Under the pieces are notes generated by a model. That model was not told the origin of the DNA. It saw only the letters and a list, made by a program, of their open reading frames with translations, and searched no databases. From positions 1 through 17,848 of the forward strand of contig CANOFK010000003.1 of the NCBI GenBank assembly GCA_947565265.1: a stretch of 17,848 nucleotides of DNA. Reading direction: 5' to 3'. Position 1 is the stretch's first letter. The number at the start of each line of letters is the position of its first letter. This DNA is from an uncultured Clostridia bacterium (GTDB lineage: Bacteria; Bacillota; Clostridia; Oscillospirales; Acutalibacteraceae). Shown in pieces: positions 7,670 through 14,748 of the stretch. The translations under genes and the position numbers were made by a program.

Positions 7670-9094
7670 CTAGGCCACGGTCAGCTCAAACCAAAAGGTG
7701 CTACCCCGGCCCAGTTCGCTGATGACCCCGTACCGGCCCCCGTGGAGGTCCAGCACATTTTTAACAATGGACAGGCCCAGCCCGGTGCCCACCTGGGTCC
7801 GGCGGTGCTCCCGGTCCACCTTATAGTACCTGTCCCAGATATCCTGCAACCGGTCCGCCGGGATGCCCTCCCCGGTATCGGTCACGCTGATGCGCACCAC
7901 CCCGTCCTTGCTCTGCTGGCAAAGCCGTACGGTCTTATCCGCCCCGGCGTAGTTGATAGCGTTGTTTACCAGGTTATACACCACCTGGGAAAGCTTAAGC
8001 TGGTCGCCGACCACATAGACGTCCTCCTCCGCGGCAAAGGGGAAGGAAAAGTCCTGCAACCGCCCGTAGCGGCCCAATATCGCCCGTATACTTTCCGTCA
8101 GGTTAAAGCGGGCGGGAGAGAGCTCCATCACCCCTGCCTCCAGGCGGGAGAGGTCCAGAAGGTCGTTGACCAGGTCGTTGAGCCTGCCTGCCTCGTCAAT
8201 GATGATCTGCACGTTTTCCGGGGTGCTTTCACCGGGCAGGTCCCGCATCACCTCCGCATAGCCCTTGATCATGGTCAGGGGGGTGCGCAGGTCGTGGGAA
8301 ACATTGGCCAGCAGTTCCCGGCGCAGGCCCTCGGTTTTGGAAAGTTCGCCGGCGGCAAAGTTCAGGGTGGCGGCCAGTTCGCTGACCTCCCTGGGGCCGC
8401 CCTCGGCAAAACGCAGGCCGTAGTCGCCCTGCCCCAGGGATTTGGCAGCCTCGTTGATCTCCGTCAAAGGCCGGGCAATCCGCCGGGAAACCACCACCGC
8501 CAAAACCAGCCCCAGGGGTACCAGCACCAAAGTCAGGCAAAAAAGCTGTGCCAGCAAGGTTTCCACCGTGGAGTTCAAGGGGGTAAGTTCGGCCTCCACC
8601 ACAACCAGCCGGTCGTTGCCCAGCGGGGTGCGCACCGTAACGGCGTACAGCAGTAGTTGGGTGTCCTCACTGCCGGAAAGCCGGGACTGGAACACACGGG
8701 TATACTGCCCGCCCTGCAAGTTCACCTGGTCAAACAGCCGGGCCAGTTCCTGCCGGGGGAGGTTATAGACCAAACTGTCCTTGTAGGCATGGCGGCATAC
8801 CACATAGCTGCGGCCCAGGGGGTCGCACACAAACACGTTGGCCCCGGTCTGAATCACCAGGTTCAGGGCCGTGTCATTCAGCTTGTCCCCGTCCAACTGG
8901 CGGACCACGGCCTGGGAGATGGCTTTGGCCTCCGCCGTCTTAATGGCCCGGTAGAAGGGGCTGAGCAGGAAGATCTGCAACACCCACAGCAGCGCCACGG
9001 TAACCAAAGCGAACAGCCCAAAGCCCAGGGCAATCTGCCCCCGGATGCCCCTGGGGGCTTTGGGGCGGCGGGGGGCCTTTGCCCGGCTAAGCAC
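7670..9094 (-). CDS. Sensor histidine kinase with HAMP domain
   Basis: The product, 474 residues from the GTG at 9094, is a classical membrane sensor kinase. A first membrane helix lies near 22-44, an extracytoplasmic sensor domain of about 135 residues follows, and a second helix lies near 182-203. Then come a HAMP segment (SRRIARPLTEINEAAKSL), the dimerisation domain with the phospho-accepting His267 in NVSHDLRTPLTMIKGY, and an ATPase domain with N-box NLVNNAINY, DTGEGIP and GTGLGLSIVK. The GTG start has GAGG six bases upstream and overlaps the response regulator by eight bases; a TTG at 9106 in the same frame is possible. The ligand is unknown; the sensor domain holds a CDPLGRSYVVC stretch with two cysteines. 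Confidence 0.93.
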   Translation of the reverse strand: MLSRAKAPRRPKAPRGIRGQIALGFGLFALVTVALLWVLQIFLLSPFYRAIKTAEAKAISQAVVRQLDGDKLNDTALNLVIQTGANVFVCDPLGRSYVVCRHAYKDSLVYNLPRQELARLFDQVNLQGGQYTRVFQSRLSGSEDTQLLLYAVTVRTPLGNDRLVVVEAELTPLNSTVETLLAQLFCLTLVLVPLGLVLAVVVSRRIARPLTEINEAAKSLGQGDYGLRFAEGGPREVSELAATLNFAAGELSKTEGLRRELLANVSHDLRTPLTMIKGYAEVMRDLPGESTPENVQIIIDEAGRLNDLVNDLLDLSRLEAGVMELSPARFNLTESIRAILGRYGRLQDFSFPFAAEEDVYVVGDQLKLSQVVYNLVNNAINYAGADKTVRLCQQSKDGVVRISVTDTGEGIPADRLQDIWDRYYKVDREHRRTQVGTGLGLSIVKNVLDLHGGRYGVISELGRGSTFWFELTVA

Positions 9095-9773
9095 GGGCGG
9101 CCTCAAACCGGTACCCTACCCCCCGCAGGGTGGCAATATACCTGCTGTAAGGCCCCAGGCGTTTGCGCAGCAGCTTGATATGGGTGTCCAAAGTGCGGTC
9201 GTCGCCGTAAAAGTCATAGCCCCACACATTGGTCAGCAGCATCTCCCTGGTCAGGGCCAGGCCCTTGTTGCGCACCAGGTAGCTAAGCAATTCATACTCT
9301 TTGGGGGAGAGTTCCACCCGTTCCCCGTCCACCGTCACAAGCCTTGCGTCAAAGTCAATGGAAAGGCCCTCAAAAACCTCCACCTGCCGGGGCTTTTGGG
9401 CAGCGGGGCGCACCCGGTTCATAATGGCCGTTACCCGCAGCATCAGTTCCTTGGGGGAGAAGGGCTTGACCACATAGTCGTCGGCGCCCAGCTCAAAGCC
9501 GTGTATCTTGTCATACTCCTCCCCCCTGGCCGAGAGCATGAGGATGGGCAGCGCGCAGGTTTTTTTGATCTCGGCGGCCGCGGAGAAACCGTCCAGTTCC
9601 GGCATCATCACATCCATAATCACCAGGTCAAAGGCTTCGGGGGTACGGCGGCAGAACTCCACAGCCTCCATGCCGTTTTTGGCCTCTGTCACCTGGTGGC
9701 CCTCAAACTCCGCGTATTTGCGAATAAGCCCCCGGATGCGCTCTTCGTCGTCCACCACCAGCAAACGGAACAT
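9087..9773 (-). CDS. Response regulator, OmpR/PhoB family
   Basis: This 228-residue DNA-binding regulator has a receiver domain with acidic pair Asp8/Asp9, phospho-acceptor Asp54 in VIMDVMMPELDG, Ser81 and Lys103 in VVKPFSP. A C-terminal winged helix follows, with LSPKEYELLSYLVRNKG, DRTLDTHIKLLRKRL and the RGVGYRFE ending typical of PhoB-like proteins. The ATG at 9773 begins only five bases after the purC stop, which argues for translational coupling; a longer frame from 9809 would lie inside purC. It overlaps the partner kinase by eight bases. No two-component target site could be identified in the window. Confidence 0.94.
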   Translation of the reverse strand: MFRLLVVDDEERIRGLIRKYAEFEGHQVTEAKNGMEAVEFCRRTPEAFDLVIMDVMMPELDGFSAAAEIKKTCALPILMLSARGEEYDKIHGFELGADDYVVKPFSPKELMLRVTAIMNRVRPAAQKPRQVEVFEGLSIDFDARLVTVDGERVELSPKEYELLSYLVRNKGLALTREMLLTNVWGYDFYGDDRTLDTHIKLLRKRLGPYSRYIATLRGVGYRFEAARA

Positions 9774-9778
9774 CCGGC

Positions 9779-10627
9779 TCACGCTCCGGGCACCAGGCGG
9801 TCCCGGCACTCCAGGTATTTCAACCGGGTTTTCTCCACCACATGGGCGGGCAGTTCCGGGGGCGGGGTTTTGCCGTCCAGCCCGTTGTCCGTCAGCCAGT
9901 CCCGCAGGTACTGCTTGTCAAAGCTTTCCGGAGAGGTACCGGGCCGGTAGGCGTCCCGGCTCCAAAAGCGGCTGCTGTCCGGGGTCAGCACTTCGTCCGC
10001 CACCACCAGCCCGCCGTCCTCGTCCAGGCCGAATTCAAACTTGGTGTCCGCAATAATAATGCCCCGCTCATAGGCGTAGTCATAGCAGCGCTTGTAAAGG
10101 GCCAGCGCCGCGTCGCAGACCTTGTGGGCCAGTTCCGCGCCCAGCTTTTCTTCCATGTACGCCAAAGATACGTTTACGTCATGGCCCTCCTCGGCCTTGA
10201 TGGAAGGGGTCAGGATCGGTTCGGGCAGCTTTTCAGCCTGCTGCATCCCGGCCGGAAGGGGCTTGCCGCAGAACCCGCCGGTCTGCCGGTACTCCTTCCA
10301 CATGGAGCCGAAAAGATAGCCCCGGATGATAAACTCAAAGGGGAGCATCTTCAGTTTCTTCACCAAAACGGTGCGCCCGGCAAAGGCGTCCCCCTGCAAT
10401 TCCGGGGGCATATCGGCTGGGTTTTCCGAGATCATGTGGTTCTTTACGATATCCGCCGTGTACCGGAACCAGAAAGAGGACAGGGCGTTGAGCACCCGGC
10501 CCTTGTCGGGGACCGGGGTGGGCAAAATTACGTCAAAGGCCGACACCCGGTCTGTGGTCACAATGGCAAGGGCCTCCTCCGAAACCTGGTAGACCTCCCG
10601 CACCTTACCGCTGATAAGCTTTTCCAT
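9779..10627 (-). CDS. purC: Phosphoribosylaminoimidazole-succinocarboxamide synthase (SAICAR synthase)
   Basis: The 282-residue enzyme joins aspartate to CAIR using ATP in purine biosynthesis, in the cytoplasm. Family signatures are clear: an N-terminal SGKVREVYQ, TTDRVSAFDVILPTPVPDKG, PFEFIIRGYLFGSMWKEY near residue 105, IIADTKFEFGLD at 191-202 and DEVLTPDSSRFW at 211-222. Its length matches the longer bacterial/yeast-like type rather than the 235-residue form. The ATG at 10627 has AAAGGCGG seven bases upstream. It is preceded by its own promoter and is not next to any other pur gene here. Instead it is followed immediately by a response regulator and kinase, an unusual pairing. The leader is too short, about 30 bases, to hold a purine riboswitch. 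Confidence 0.96.
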   Translation of the reverse strand: MEKLISGKVREVYQVSEEALAIVTTDRVSAFDVILPTPVPDKGRVLNALSSFWFRYTADIVKNHMISENPADMPPELQGDAFAGRTVLVKKLKMLPFEFIIRGYLFGSMWKEYRQTGGFCGKPLPAGMQQAEKLPEPILTPSIKAEEGHDVNVSLAYMEEKLGAELAHKVCDAALALYKRCYDYAYERGIIIADTKFEFGLDEDGGLVVADEVLTPDSSRFWSRDAYRPGTSPESFDKQYLRDWLTDNGLDGKTPPPELPAHVVEKTRLKYLECRDRLVPGA

Positions 10628-10663
10628 AGAATAACCGCCTTTCACTGGTTTTCTTTCCTGTAT

Positions 10664-10692
10664 AGTATAGCCCAAGCCGCCGCATTTTGCAA
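10664..10692 (-). promoter_or_regulatory. SigmaA-type promoter for purC
   Basis: On the minus strand TTGCAA (10692-10687) and TATACT (10669-10664) are separated by exactly 17 bases. The predicted start is about 30 bases before the purC ATG. It is divergent from the promoter of the XRE gene, with the two -35 boxes about 33 bases apart. Confidence 0.8.
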
Positions 10693-10725
10693 GAGGGAAG
10701 GCGGCGCCCCGCAACAGCCCGTTGC

Positions 10726-10754
10726 TTTACTTTGCCCGGCCGGGGCGGTATAAT
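10726..10754 (+). promoter_or_regulatory. SigmaA-type promoter for the XRE regulator gene
   Basis: A perfect TATAAT lies at 10749-10754, with TTTACT at 10726-10731 and a 17-base spacer. The transcript would start near 10761, about 70 bases before the gene. Confidence 0.75.
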
Positions 10755-10830
10755 AAGGGTATCCTAATCAGGGCGCGTTCACAACATACGCGGGCACGCC
10801 CCGGGGAAATCCGGCAAGGAGCGTGGGAAA

Positions 10831-11283
10831 ATGGAAACAAAGGAGATCATTTTGCGGCTGCGGGAAAAAGCGGGCCTGTCCCAGGAGGGCCTGGCGGAAA
10901 AGCTGTTCGTGACCCGGCAGGCGGTAAGCCGCTGGGAGAACGGGGAAACCACACCGGACACGGAAAGCCTCAAGGGCCTGTCGCGGCTGTTTGACGTATC
11001 GATCAACACCCTGCTGGGCTCGCCCCGGCAACTGGTCTGCCAGTGCTGCGGGATGCCCCTGGACGACGGCAGCATCAGCCGGGAAACAGACGGCAGCCTG
11101 AACGAGGATTACTGCAAGTGGTGCTATACAGGCGGTAAATTCGTCTACGCCAACATGGACGAGCTGCTGGACTTTCTGGTAGAGCATATGTCCAACGAAA
11201 ACTTTCCCCCGGAACAGGCACGGGCCCATTTTGCCGGGCAGTTGCCCCTACTTGCCCACTGGGCCCAGCCCACGGCGGGATAA
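10831..11283 (+). CDS. XRE-family regulator with C-terminal zinc ribbon
   Basis: This 150-residue protein has an N-terminal helix-turn-helix (about residues 5-60) with LREKAGLSQEGLAEKLFVT and RQAVSRWENG, typical of the Cro/CI (XRE) fold. A zinc-ribbon follows, with Cys pairs at 70/73 and 95/98 in CQCCGMPL and YCKWCY. That combination matches the putative zinc-ribbon proteins of Firmicutes whose ribbon begins C-x-x-C-G-M-P. The ATG has AAGGAG seven bases upstream. It is monocistronic, with a TATAAT promoter ahead and a strong terminator behind. It is divergent from purC and close enough to bind there, so it may regulate purC and itself; that is inference. Ligand or metal response unknown. Confidence 0.88.
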   Translation: METKEIILRLREKAGLSQEGLAEKLFVTRQAVSRWENGETTPDTESLKGLSRLFDVSINTLLGSPRQLVCQCCGMPLDDGSISRETDGSLNEDYCKWCYTGGKFVYANMDELLDFLVEHMSNENFPPEQARAHFAGQLPLLAHWAQPTAG

Positions 11284-11307
11284 TCCCATCACATAAATAG
11301 TGCACTG

Positions 11308-11342
11308 GCAGGCCCCCTGGGTTTTCAGGGGGCCTGCTTTTT
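11308..11342 (+). terminator. Intrinsic terminator after the XRE gene
   Basis: GCAGGCCCCCTG at 11308-11319 pairs perfectly with CAGGGGGCCTGC at 11326-11337 across a six-base loop and is followed by TTTTT. It isolates the regulator from the rnf operon. Confidence 0.96.
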
Positions 11343-11386
11343 CTCTGGCCGGGCGAAGATTTTATCGGCAGACAGGCGGTTCGTGG

Positions 11387-11415
11387 TTGCAATGCCGGCG
11401 GTTTTGAGGTAAAAT
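11387..11415 (+). promoter_or_regulatory. SigmaA-type promoter for the rnf operon
   Basis: TTGCAA at 11387-11392 and TAAAAT at 11410-11415 are separated by 17 bases. The predicted start is near 11422, leaving a leader of about 60 bases before rnfC. The -35 box is identical to that of purC. Confidence 0.75.
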
Positions 11416-11482
11416 AGATTTGTGAATTTTTTTCGAACAGCCTATGGAGGAACTATTACCAAACGAAAGGATCGTGGCTATT

Positions 11483-12838
11483 ATGCAGGATAGGAAGGAG
11501 CAATTCCCCAAACGCCCCTATCATACCCACGGTGGCGCGCCGGTGCCCCATCATAAAAATACGTGGCAGGCCGAGTCGGTGGTCATGCCGCCCCCTGCGC
11601 GGGTGGTGCTGCCCATGCAGCAGCACATCGGCGCGCCCTGTAAGCCGGTGGTAAAAAAAGGCGACCATGTGTATCTGGGCCAGTTGGTGGGCGACAGCGA
11701 CGCCTATGTAAGCGCGCCGGTACACGCCTCTGTTTCCGGCACGGTGGTAGAGGTGGCACAGGTCATGCTGACCGGCGACCGCCCGGTAGAGGCGGTGGTG
11801 ATCGAGTCGGACGGGCTGATGGAGCCGGACCCGGCTATCCGGCCCCCGGCGGCCATCACCGGCAAACAGGCTTTGGCAGACGCCGCCCGGGCAGCGGGGC
11901 TGGTGGGTTTGGGGGGCGCGGGTTTCCCCGCCCATGTTAAGCTGAACGTGCCCGAAGGCAAGCGTATTGACACGCTGATCATCAACGTGGCCGAGTGCGA
12001 GCCCTACGTAACGTCCGACCACCGGGAAGCCCTGGAGAACGGCAAAAACGTCCTGGACGGGGTCTACAAGGTAAAAGAGATCCTGGACGTGCACCGGGTG
12101 CTCATCGCCGTAGAGGACAACAAGCCGGACGTGATCGCCAAGCTCACCGAAATTGCCGATAACCCCCAGATGGACCCCCAGGACGAGGTGCGGGTGCTGG
12201 CCCTGCAAAGCCGTTACCCCCAGGGGGCGGAAAAGGTGCTGGTGCAGGCGTGCACCGGCCGCATGGTGCCTGCCGGGGGCCTGCCCGCCGACGTAGGCTG
12301 CCTGGTGATGAACATAGCCTCGGTGTCCTTTTTGGCCAGCTATATGCGCACGGGTATGCCCCTGACGAAAAAGCGCGTCACCGTTGACGGCTCGGCGGTC
12401 AAAGAGCCGAAAAACGTGATCGTGCCCATTGGCACGCCCATTAAAGATGTGATGGCGTTCTGCGGCGGCTATCGGGCCCAGCCCAAAAAACTGCTGATGG
12501 GCGGGCCCATGATGGGCATTGCCATTACCGGGGACGAGCTGCCCATATTAAAGCAAAACAACGCCATCCTGGCCTTTGACGAGAACGAGGCCAAGCTATA
12601 CGAAACCACGGCGTGCATCCGCTGCGGGCGGTGCGTGGCAGCCTGCCCCATGAACCTGATGCCCACCAAGCTGGAGAAAGCGGCCGAAAAGAAAGACGTG
12701 GAAACCCTGCTGGAGCTGGACGTGATGACCTGCATGGAGTGCGGCTGCTGCGCGTTCTCCTGCCCGGCAGGCAGGCGGCTGGTACAAAGCATCCGCCTGG
12801 GCAAGGCCTATGTAAGGAAAGCCGGCCAGAAAAAGTAA
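11483..12838 (+). CDS. rnfC: Rnf complex subunit C (NADH-binding, Fe-S)
   Basis: RnfC is the peripheral subunit thought to react with NAD(H) in the ferredoxin:NAD+ oxidoreductase complex. The 451-residue protein has GLVGLGGAGFPAHVKL at 140-153, a nucleotide/flavin-binding loop shared with NuoF. Two 4Fe-4S sites follow: Cys378/381/384/388 (ACIRCGRCVAACP) and Cys417/420/423/427 (CMECGCCAFSCP). The N-terminal HTHGGAPVPHHK corresponds to the family's T-F-x-G-G-x-H opening. I chose the ATG at 11483, preceded by AAAGGA at a longish spacing of 11. An in-frame ATG at 11444 (which would add 13 residues) has no ribosome binding site, and a GTG at 11474 is also possible. It is the first gene of rnfCDGEAB but is separated from rnfD by a 388-base repeat-bearing gap. 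Confidence 0.96.
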   Translation: MQDRKEQFPKRPYHTHGGAPVPHHKNTWQAESVVMPPPARVVLPMQQHIGAPCKPVVKKGDHVYLGQLVGDSDAYVSAPVHASVSGTVVEVAQVMLTGDRPVEAVVIESDGLMEPDPAIRPPAAITGKQALADAARAAGLVGLGGAGFPAHVKLNVPEGKRIDTLIINVAECEPYVTSDHREALENGKNVLDGVYKVKEILDVHRVLIAVEDNKPDVIAKLTEIADNPQMDPQDEVRVLALQSRYPQGAEKVLVQACTGRMVPAGGLPADVGCLVMNIASVSFLASYMRTGMPLTKKRVTVDGSAVKEPKNVIVPIGTPIKDVMAFCGGYRAQPKKLLMGGPMMGIAITGDELPILKQNNAILAFDENEAKLYETTACIRCGRCVAACPMNLMPTKLEKAAEKKDVETLLELDVMTCMECGCCAFSCPAGRRLVQSIRLGKAYVRKAGQKK

Positions 12839-12845
12839 CCCAATG

Positions 12846-12919
12846 GTTTGCCCCGGCCACGAAGGGGCCGCCCCCGCTTGTGCGGGGTACCGGCAAACGC
12901 CTACGCACAGCGCCGGCGG
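12846..12919 (+). repeat. 74-base direct repeat, copy 1 (cloverleaf-like)
   Basis: This copy matches 13118-13191 at 70 of 74 positions without gaps. It can fold as a three-way structure: outer stem GTTTGCC (12846-12852) with GGCAAAC (12892-12898), one arm CGGCC/GGCCG (12854-12858 with 12866-12870), and a second arm CCCCGC-TTGT-GCGGGG. A CGCCGGCG palindrome lies near its end. It starts eight bases after the rnfC stop. No coding role is visible. Confidence 0.9.
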
Positions 12920-12949
12920 AAGAAAAAATAAACAAGAAGAAAAAATAAA
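12919..12949 (+). repeat. A-rich tandem 14-mers inside the rnf insert
   Basis: GAAGAAAAAATAAA occurs at 12919-12932 and 12936-12949, separated by CAA, and is followed by more A. This is a sharp change from the GC-rich surroundings. From here to about 13036 I see no gene or other structure. Confidence 0.85.
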
Positions 12950-13036
12950 AAAAAGTACGCCATTACCCGCCAAAAAATCAGACCAACCGTGTCCCCACAG
13001 CACCGGCGCCGGGGCGCATAAAAGTCTTTGGAGATT

Positions 13037-13068
13037 CTCAAGAACCTTTCTTCAGAAAGGTTCTTGAG
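13037..13068 (+). other. Perfect 14-base-pair hairpin in the rnf insert
   Basis: CTCAAGAACCTTTC at 13037-13050 is the exact reverse complement of GAAAGGTTCTTGAG at 13055-13068, with a TTCA loop. It is followed by GCCGCC, not T-rich, so it is not an ordinary terminator. It may be an mRNA-stabilising or processing element, or part of a mobile repeat. Confidence 0.9.
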
Positions 13069-13080
13069 CCGCCGTGGGTA

Positions 13081-13109
13081 TTGAACGGAGGGCGCAGCCC
13101 TCCGTTCAA
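13081..13109 (+). other. Perfect 13-base-pair hairpin in the rnf insert
   Basis: TTGAACGGAGGGC at 13081-13093 pairs exactly with GCCCTCCGTTCAA at 13097-13109 around a GCA loop. It lies 12 bases after the preceding hairpin and is followed by ACCCCGGCG, so again it lacks a terminator's T-run. Confidence 0.9.
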
Positions 13110-13117
13110 ACCCCGGC

Positions 13118-13191
13118 GTTTGCCCCGGCCACGAAACGGCCGTCCCCGCTTGTGCGGGGTACCGGCAAACGCCTACGTACAGCGCCGGCGG
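13118..13191 (+). repeat. 74-base direct repeat, copy 2
   Basis: Second copy of the 12846-12919 repeat, with four substitutions. All stems of the cloverleaf are preserved; the differences fall in the seven-base arm loop, beside the second arm and in the 3' tail. It ends 35 bases before rnfD. Confidence 0.9.
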
Positions 13192-13226
13192 CCTTCCCAT
13201 TCCCCCACAAGAAAGGACTTGATACG

Positions 13227-14189
13227 ATGGACAAACTGACCGTTTCTTCCTCCCCGCATTTTAACGGGCGGAAAACCACCCACAACATTATGCTGGACGT
13301 GATCATCGGCCTGTGCCCGGCGGCCATTGCGTCGGTGGTGATCTTCGGCCTCCGGGCGCTGCTGGTGATTGCCGTGACCGTGCTGAGCTGTGTGCTCAGC
13401 GAGTACCTGTCCCGCAAAGCCATGAAACGCCCCCAGACCATCGGCGACCTTTCCGCCGTGGTCACGGGCCTGCTGCTGGCCCTAAACCTGCCCGTCACCA
13501 TCAACCCGCTGATGGCCGCCTTTGGGGGCGTGATCGCCATCGTGGTGGTCAAGCAGATGTTCGGCGGCATTGGCCAGAACTTTGTGAACCCGGCCCTCAC
13601 CGCCCGCATTGTGCTGATGAACTCCTTCCCCGCGCCCATGACCCACTGGACGGCGGCCTTTGACTACAGCGCCACCGCCGACGCCGTCACCACGGCCACC
13701 CCTTTGGCCGCTTATGCCCAAAACGGCGGCGCTGGCTGGCCCAATTATCTGGATATGCTGCTGGGCGTACACGGCGGCTGCCTGGGGGAGACCTGTGCCC
13801 TGGCCATTCTCATCGGCGGGCTGTACCTGATCGTCCGTAAAGTCATCAGCCCGGTGATCCCCGTCACCTATCTGGCCACCGTGGCGGTGTTCTCGGTGGT
13901 TCTGGGCCGGGACCCGCTCTTCGACCTGCTGGCTGGCGGGCTCATGCTGGGGGCCTTCTTTATGGCTACCGACTACACCACCAGCCCCCTGTACTTCTGG
14001 GCCCGGCTGGTATTCGCCATTGGCTGCGGCCTTTTAACCGTGATCATCCGGGCGTTCGGCTCCCTGCCGGAAGGGGTCAGCTACTCTATTGTGCTGATGA
14101 ACATCATCACCCCCCTCATCGAGCGCTACATAAAGCCACGGGCCTTTGGCTCGCCCAAGAAAACGAAAAAGGAGGGGGTCGCCCCATGA
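13227..14189 (+). CDS. rnfD: Rnf complex subunit D (membrane, covalent FMN)
   Basis: RnfD is a polytopic membrane subunit carrying a covalently bound FMN in the ion-pumping Rnf complex. The 320-residue product starts SSSPHFNGRKTTHNIMLDVIIGL, as in the family, and has about eight or nine hydrophobic segments. FGGIGQNFVNPAL and FFMATDYTTSP are conserved blocks. DAVTTATPL at 152-160 is the flavinylation site region, with Thr158 the likely attachment residue; the usual S-G-A-T-P-L is T-T-A-T-P-L here. The ATG at 13227 has AAAGGA nine bases upstream. The frame stays open back to 13074 through the repeat, but that extension is not coding. It overlaps rnfG by four bases (ATGA). Confidence 0.96.
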   Translation: MDKLTVSSSPHFNGRKTTHNIMLDVIIGLCPAAIASVVIFGLRALLVIAVTVLSCVLSEYLSRKAMKRPQTIGDLSAVVTGLLLALNLPVTINPLMAAFGGVIAIVVVKQMFGGIGQNFVNPALTARIVLMNSFPAPMTHWTAAFDYSATADAVTTATPLAAYAQNGGAGWPNYLDMLLGVHGGCLGETCALAILIGGLYLIVRKVISPVIPVTYLATVAVFSVVLGRDPLFDLLAGGLMLGAFFMATDYTTSPLYFWARLVFAIGCGLLTVIIRAFGSLPEGVSYSIVLMNIITPLIERYIKPRAFGSPKKTKKEGVAP

Positions 14190-14746
14190 ACGTGAAGGAG
14201 GTCCTAAAACCCGCCGCCATTCTGCTGGTGATCTGCGTGGCGGTGTCCGCGGCCCTGGCAGGCACCAACCTGCTTACCCAGGACCGCATCGCCCAGGCCG
14301 CCGCCCAAAAGGCGGAGGAGAGCCGCATGGTGGTGCTGCCCGGGGCCGAAAGTTTTGAGGAAAAAGACGGCCACCACGCCGGCCTGGACAGCGCCGGCCA
14401 GGTCGTAGGCTATGTGTTCGAAACAGAGAGCAAAGGCTACGGCGGCACCATCCGGGTGATGACCGGCATCAGCGCACAGGGCGGCATTACCGGCGTGGTC
14501 ATCCTCAGCCACGGGGAAACCCCCGGCCTGGGGGCCAACGCCGAAAAAGAGGCATTCCGGGACCAGTACAAGCAGCCGATAGCCGGCAGCGCGGGCGGTA
14601 TCGGGGTGGTTAAGTTCCAAACCCCCGGCGAAGGGGAAATCCAGGCCATGACCGGTGCCACCATCACCAGCGCCGCCGTCACCAACGCGGTTAACCTGGC
14701 CATTGCGCAGTACCAAAGCCTATACGTTTCGGAAGGGGGCAACTGA
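14186..14746 (+). CDS. rnfG: Rnf complex subunit G (FMN-binding)
   Basis: RnfG is an electron-carrying subunit with one N-terminal membrane helix (about residues 9-28) and an outward-facing FMN-binding domain. The 186-residue protein has ETESKGYGGTIRVMTGI and HGETPGLGA, typical of the FMN-bind fold. MTGATITSAAVTNAVN at 155-170 is the flavinylation motif, with Thr159 the expected residue modified by ApbE. No apbE gene is in this window. Translation is coupled to rnfD through the ATGA overlap, and GGAGG precedes the start. Confidence 0.95.
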   Translation: MNVKEVLKPAAILLVICVAVSAALAGTNLLTQDRIAQAAAQKAEESRMVVLPGAESFEEKDGHHAGLDSAGQVVGYVFETESKGYGGTIRVMTGISAQGGITGVVILSHGETPGLGANAEKEAFRDQYKQPIAGSAGGIGVVKFQTPGEGEIQAMTGATITSAAVTNAVNLAIAQYQSLYVSEGGN

Positions 14747-14748
14747 GA

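Noticed and set aside
7550..8656. Long plus-strand open frame of 368 codons opposite the histidine kinase
   Set aside because: It is the antisense shadow of a well-supported kinase in GC-rich DNA, rich in Gln, Gly, His and Pro, with no recognisable domain.
10628..10663. Purine riboswitch ahead of purC
   Set aside because: The leader from the predicted start to the ATG is only about 30 bases, too short for an aptamer.
12846..13191. CRISPR array
   Set aside because: Only two copies, 74 bases long and 198 bases apart, with no cas genes; not a CRISPR layout.
13074..13226. N-terminal extension of rnfD through the repeat
   Set aside because: The extension translates the hairpin and repeat copy 2; a proper ribosome binding site and the family's conserved N-terminus begin at 13227.
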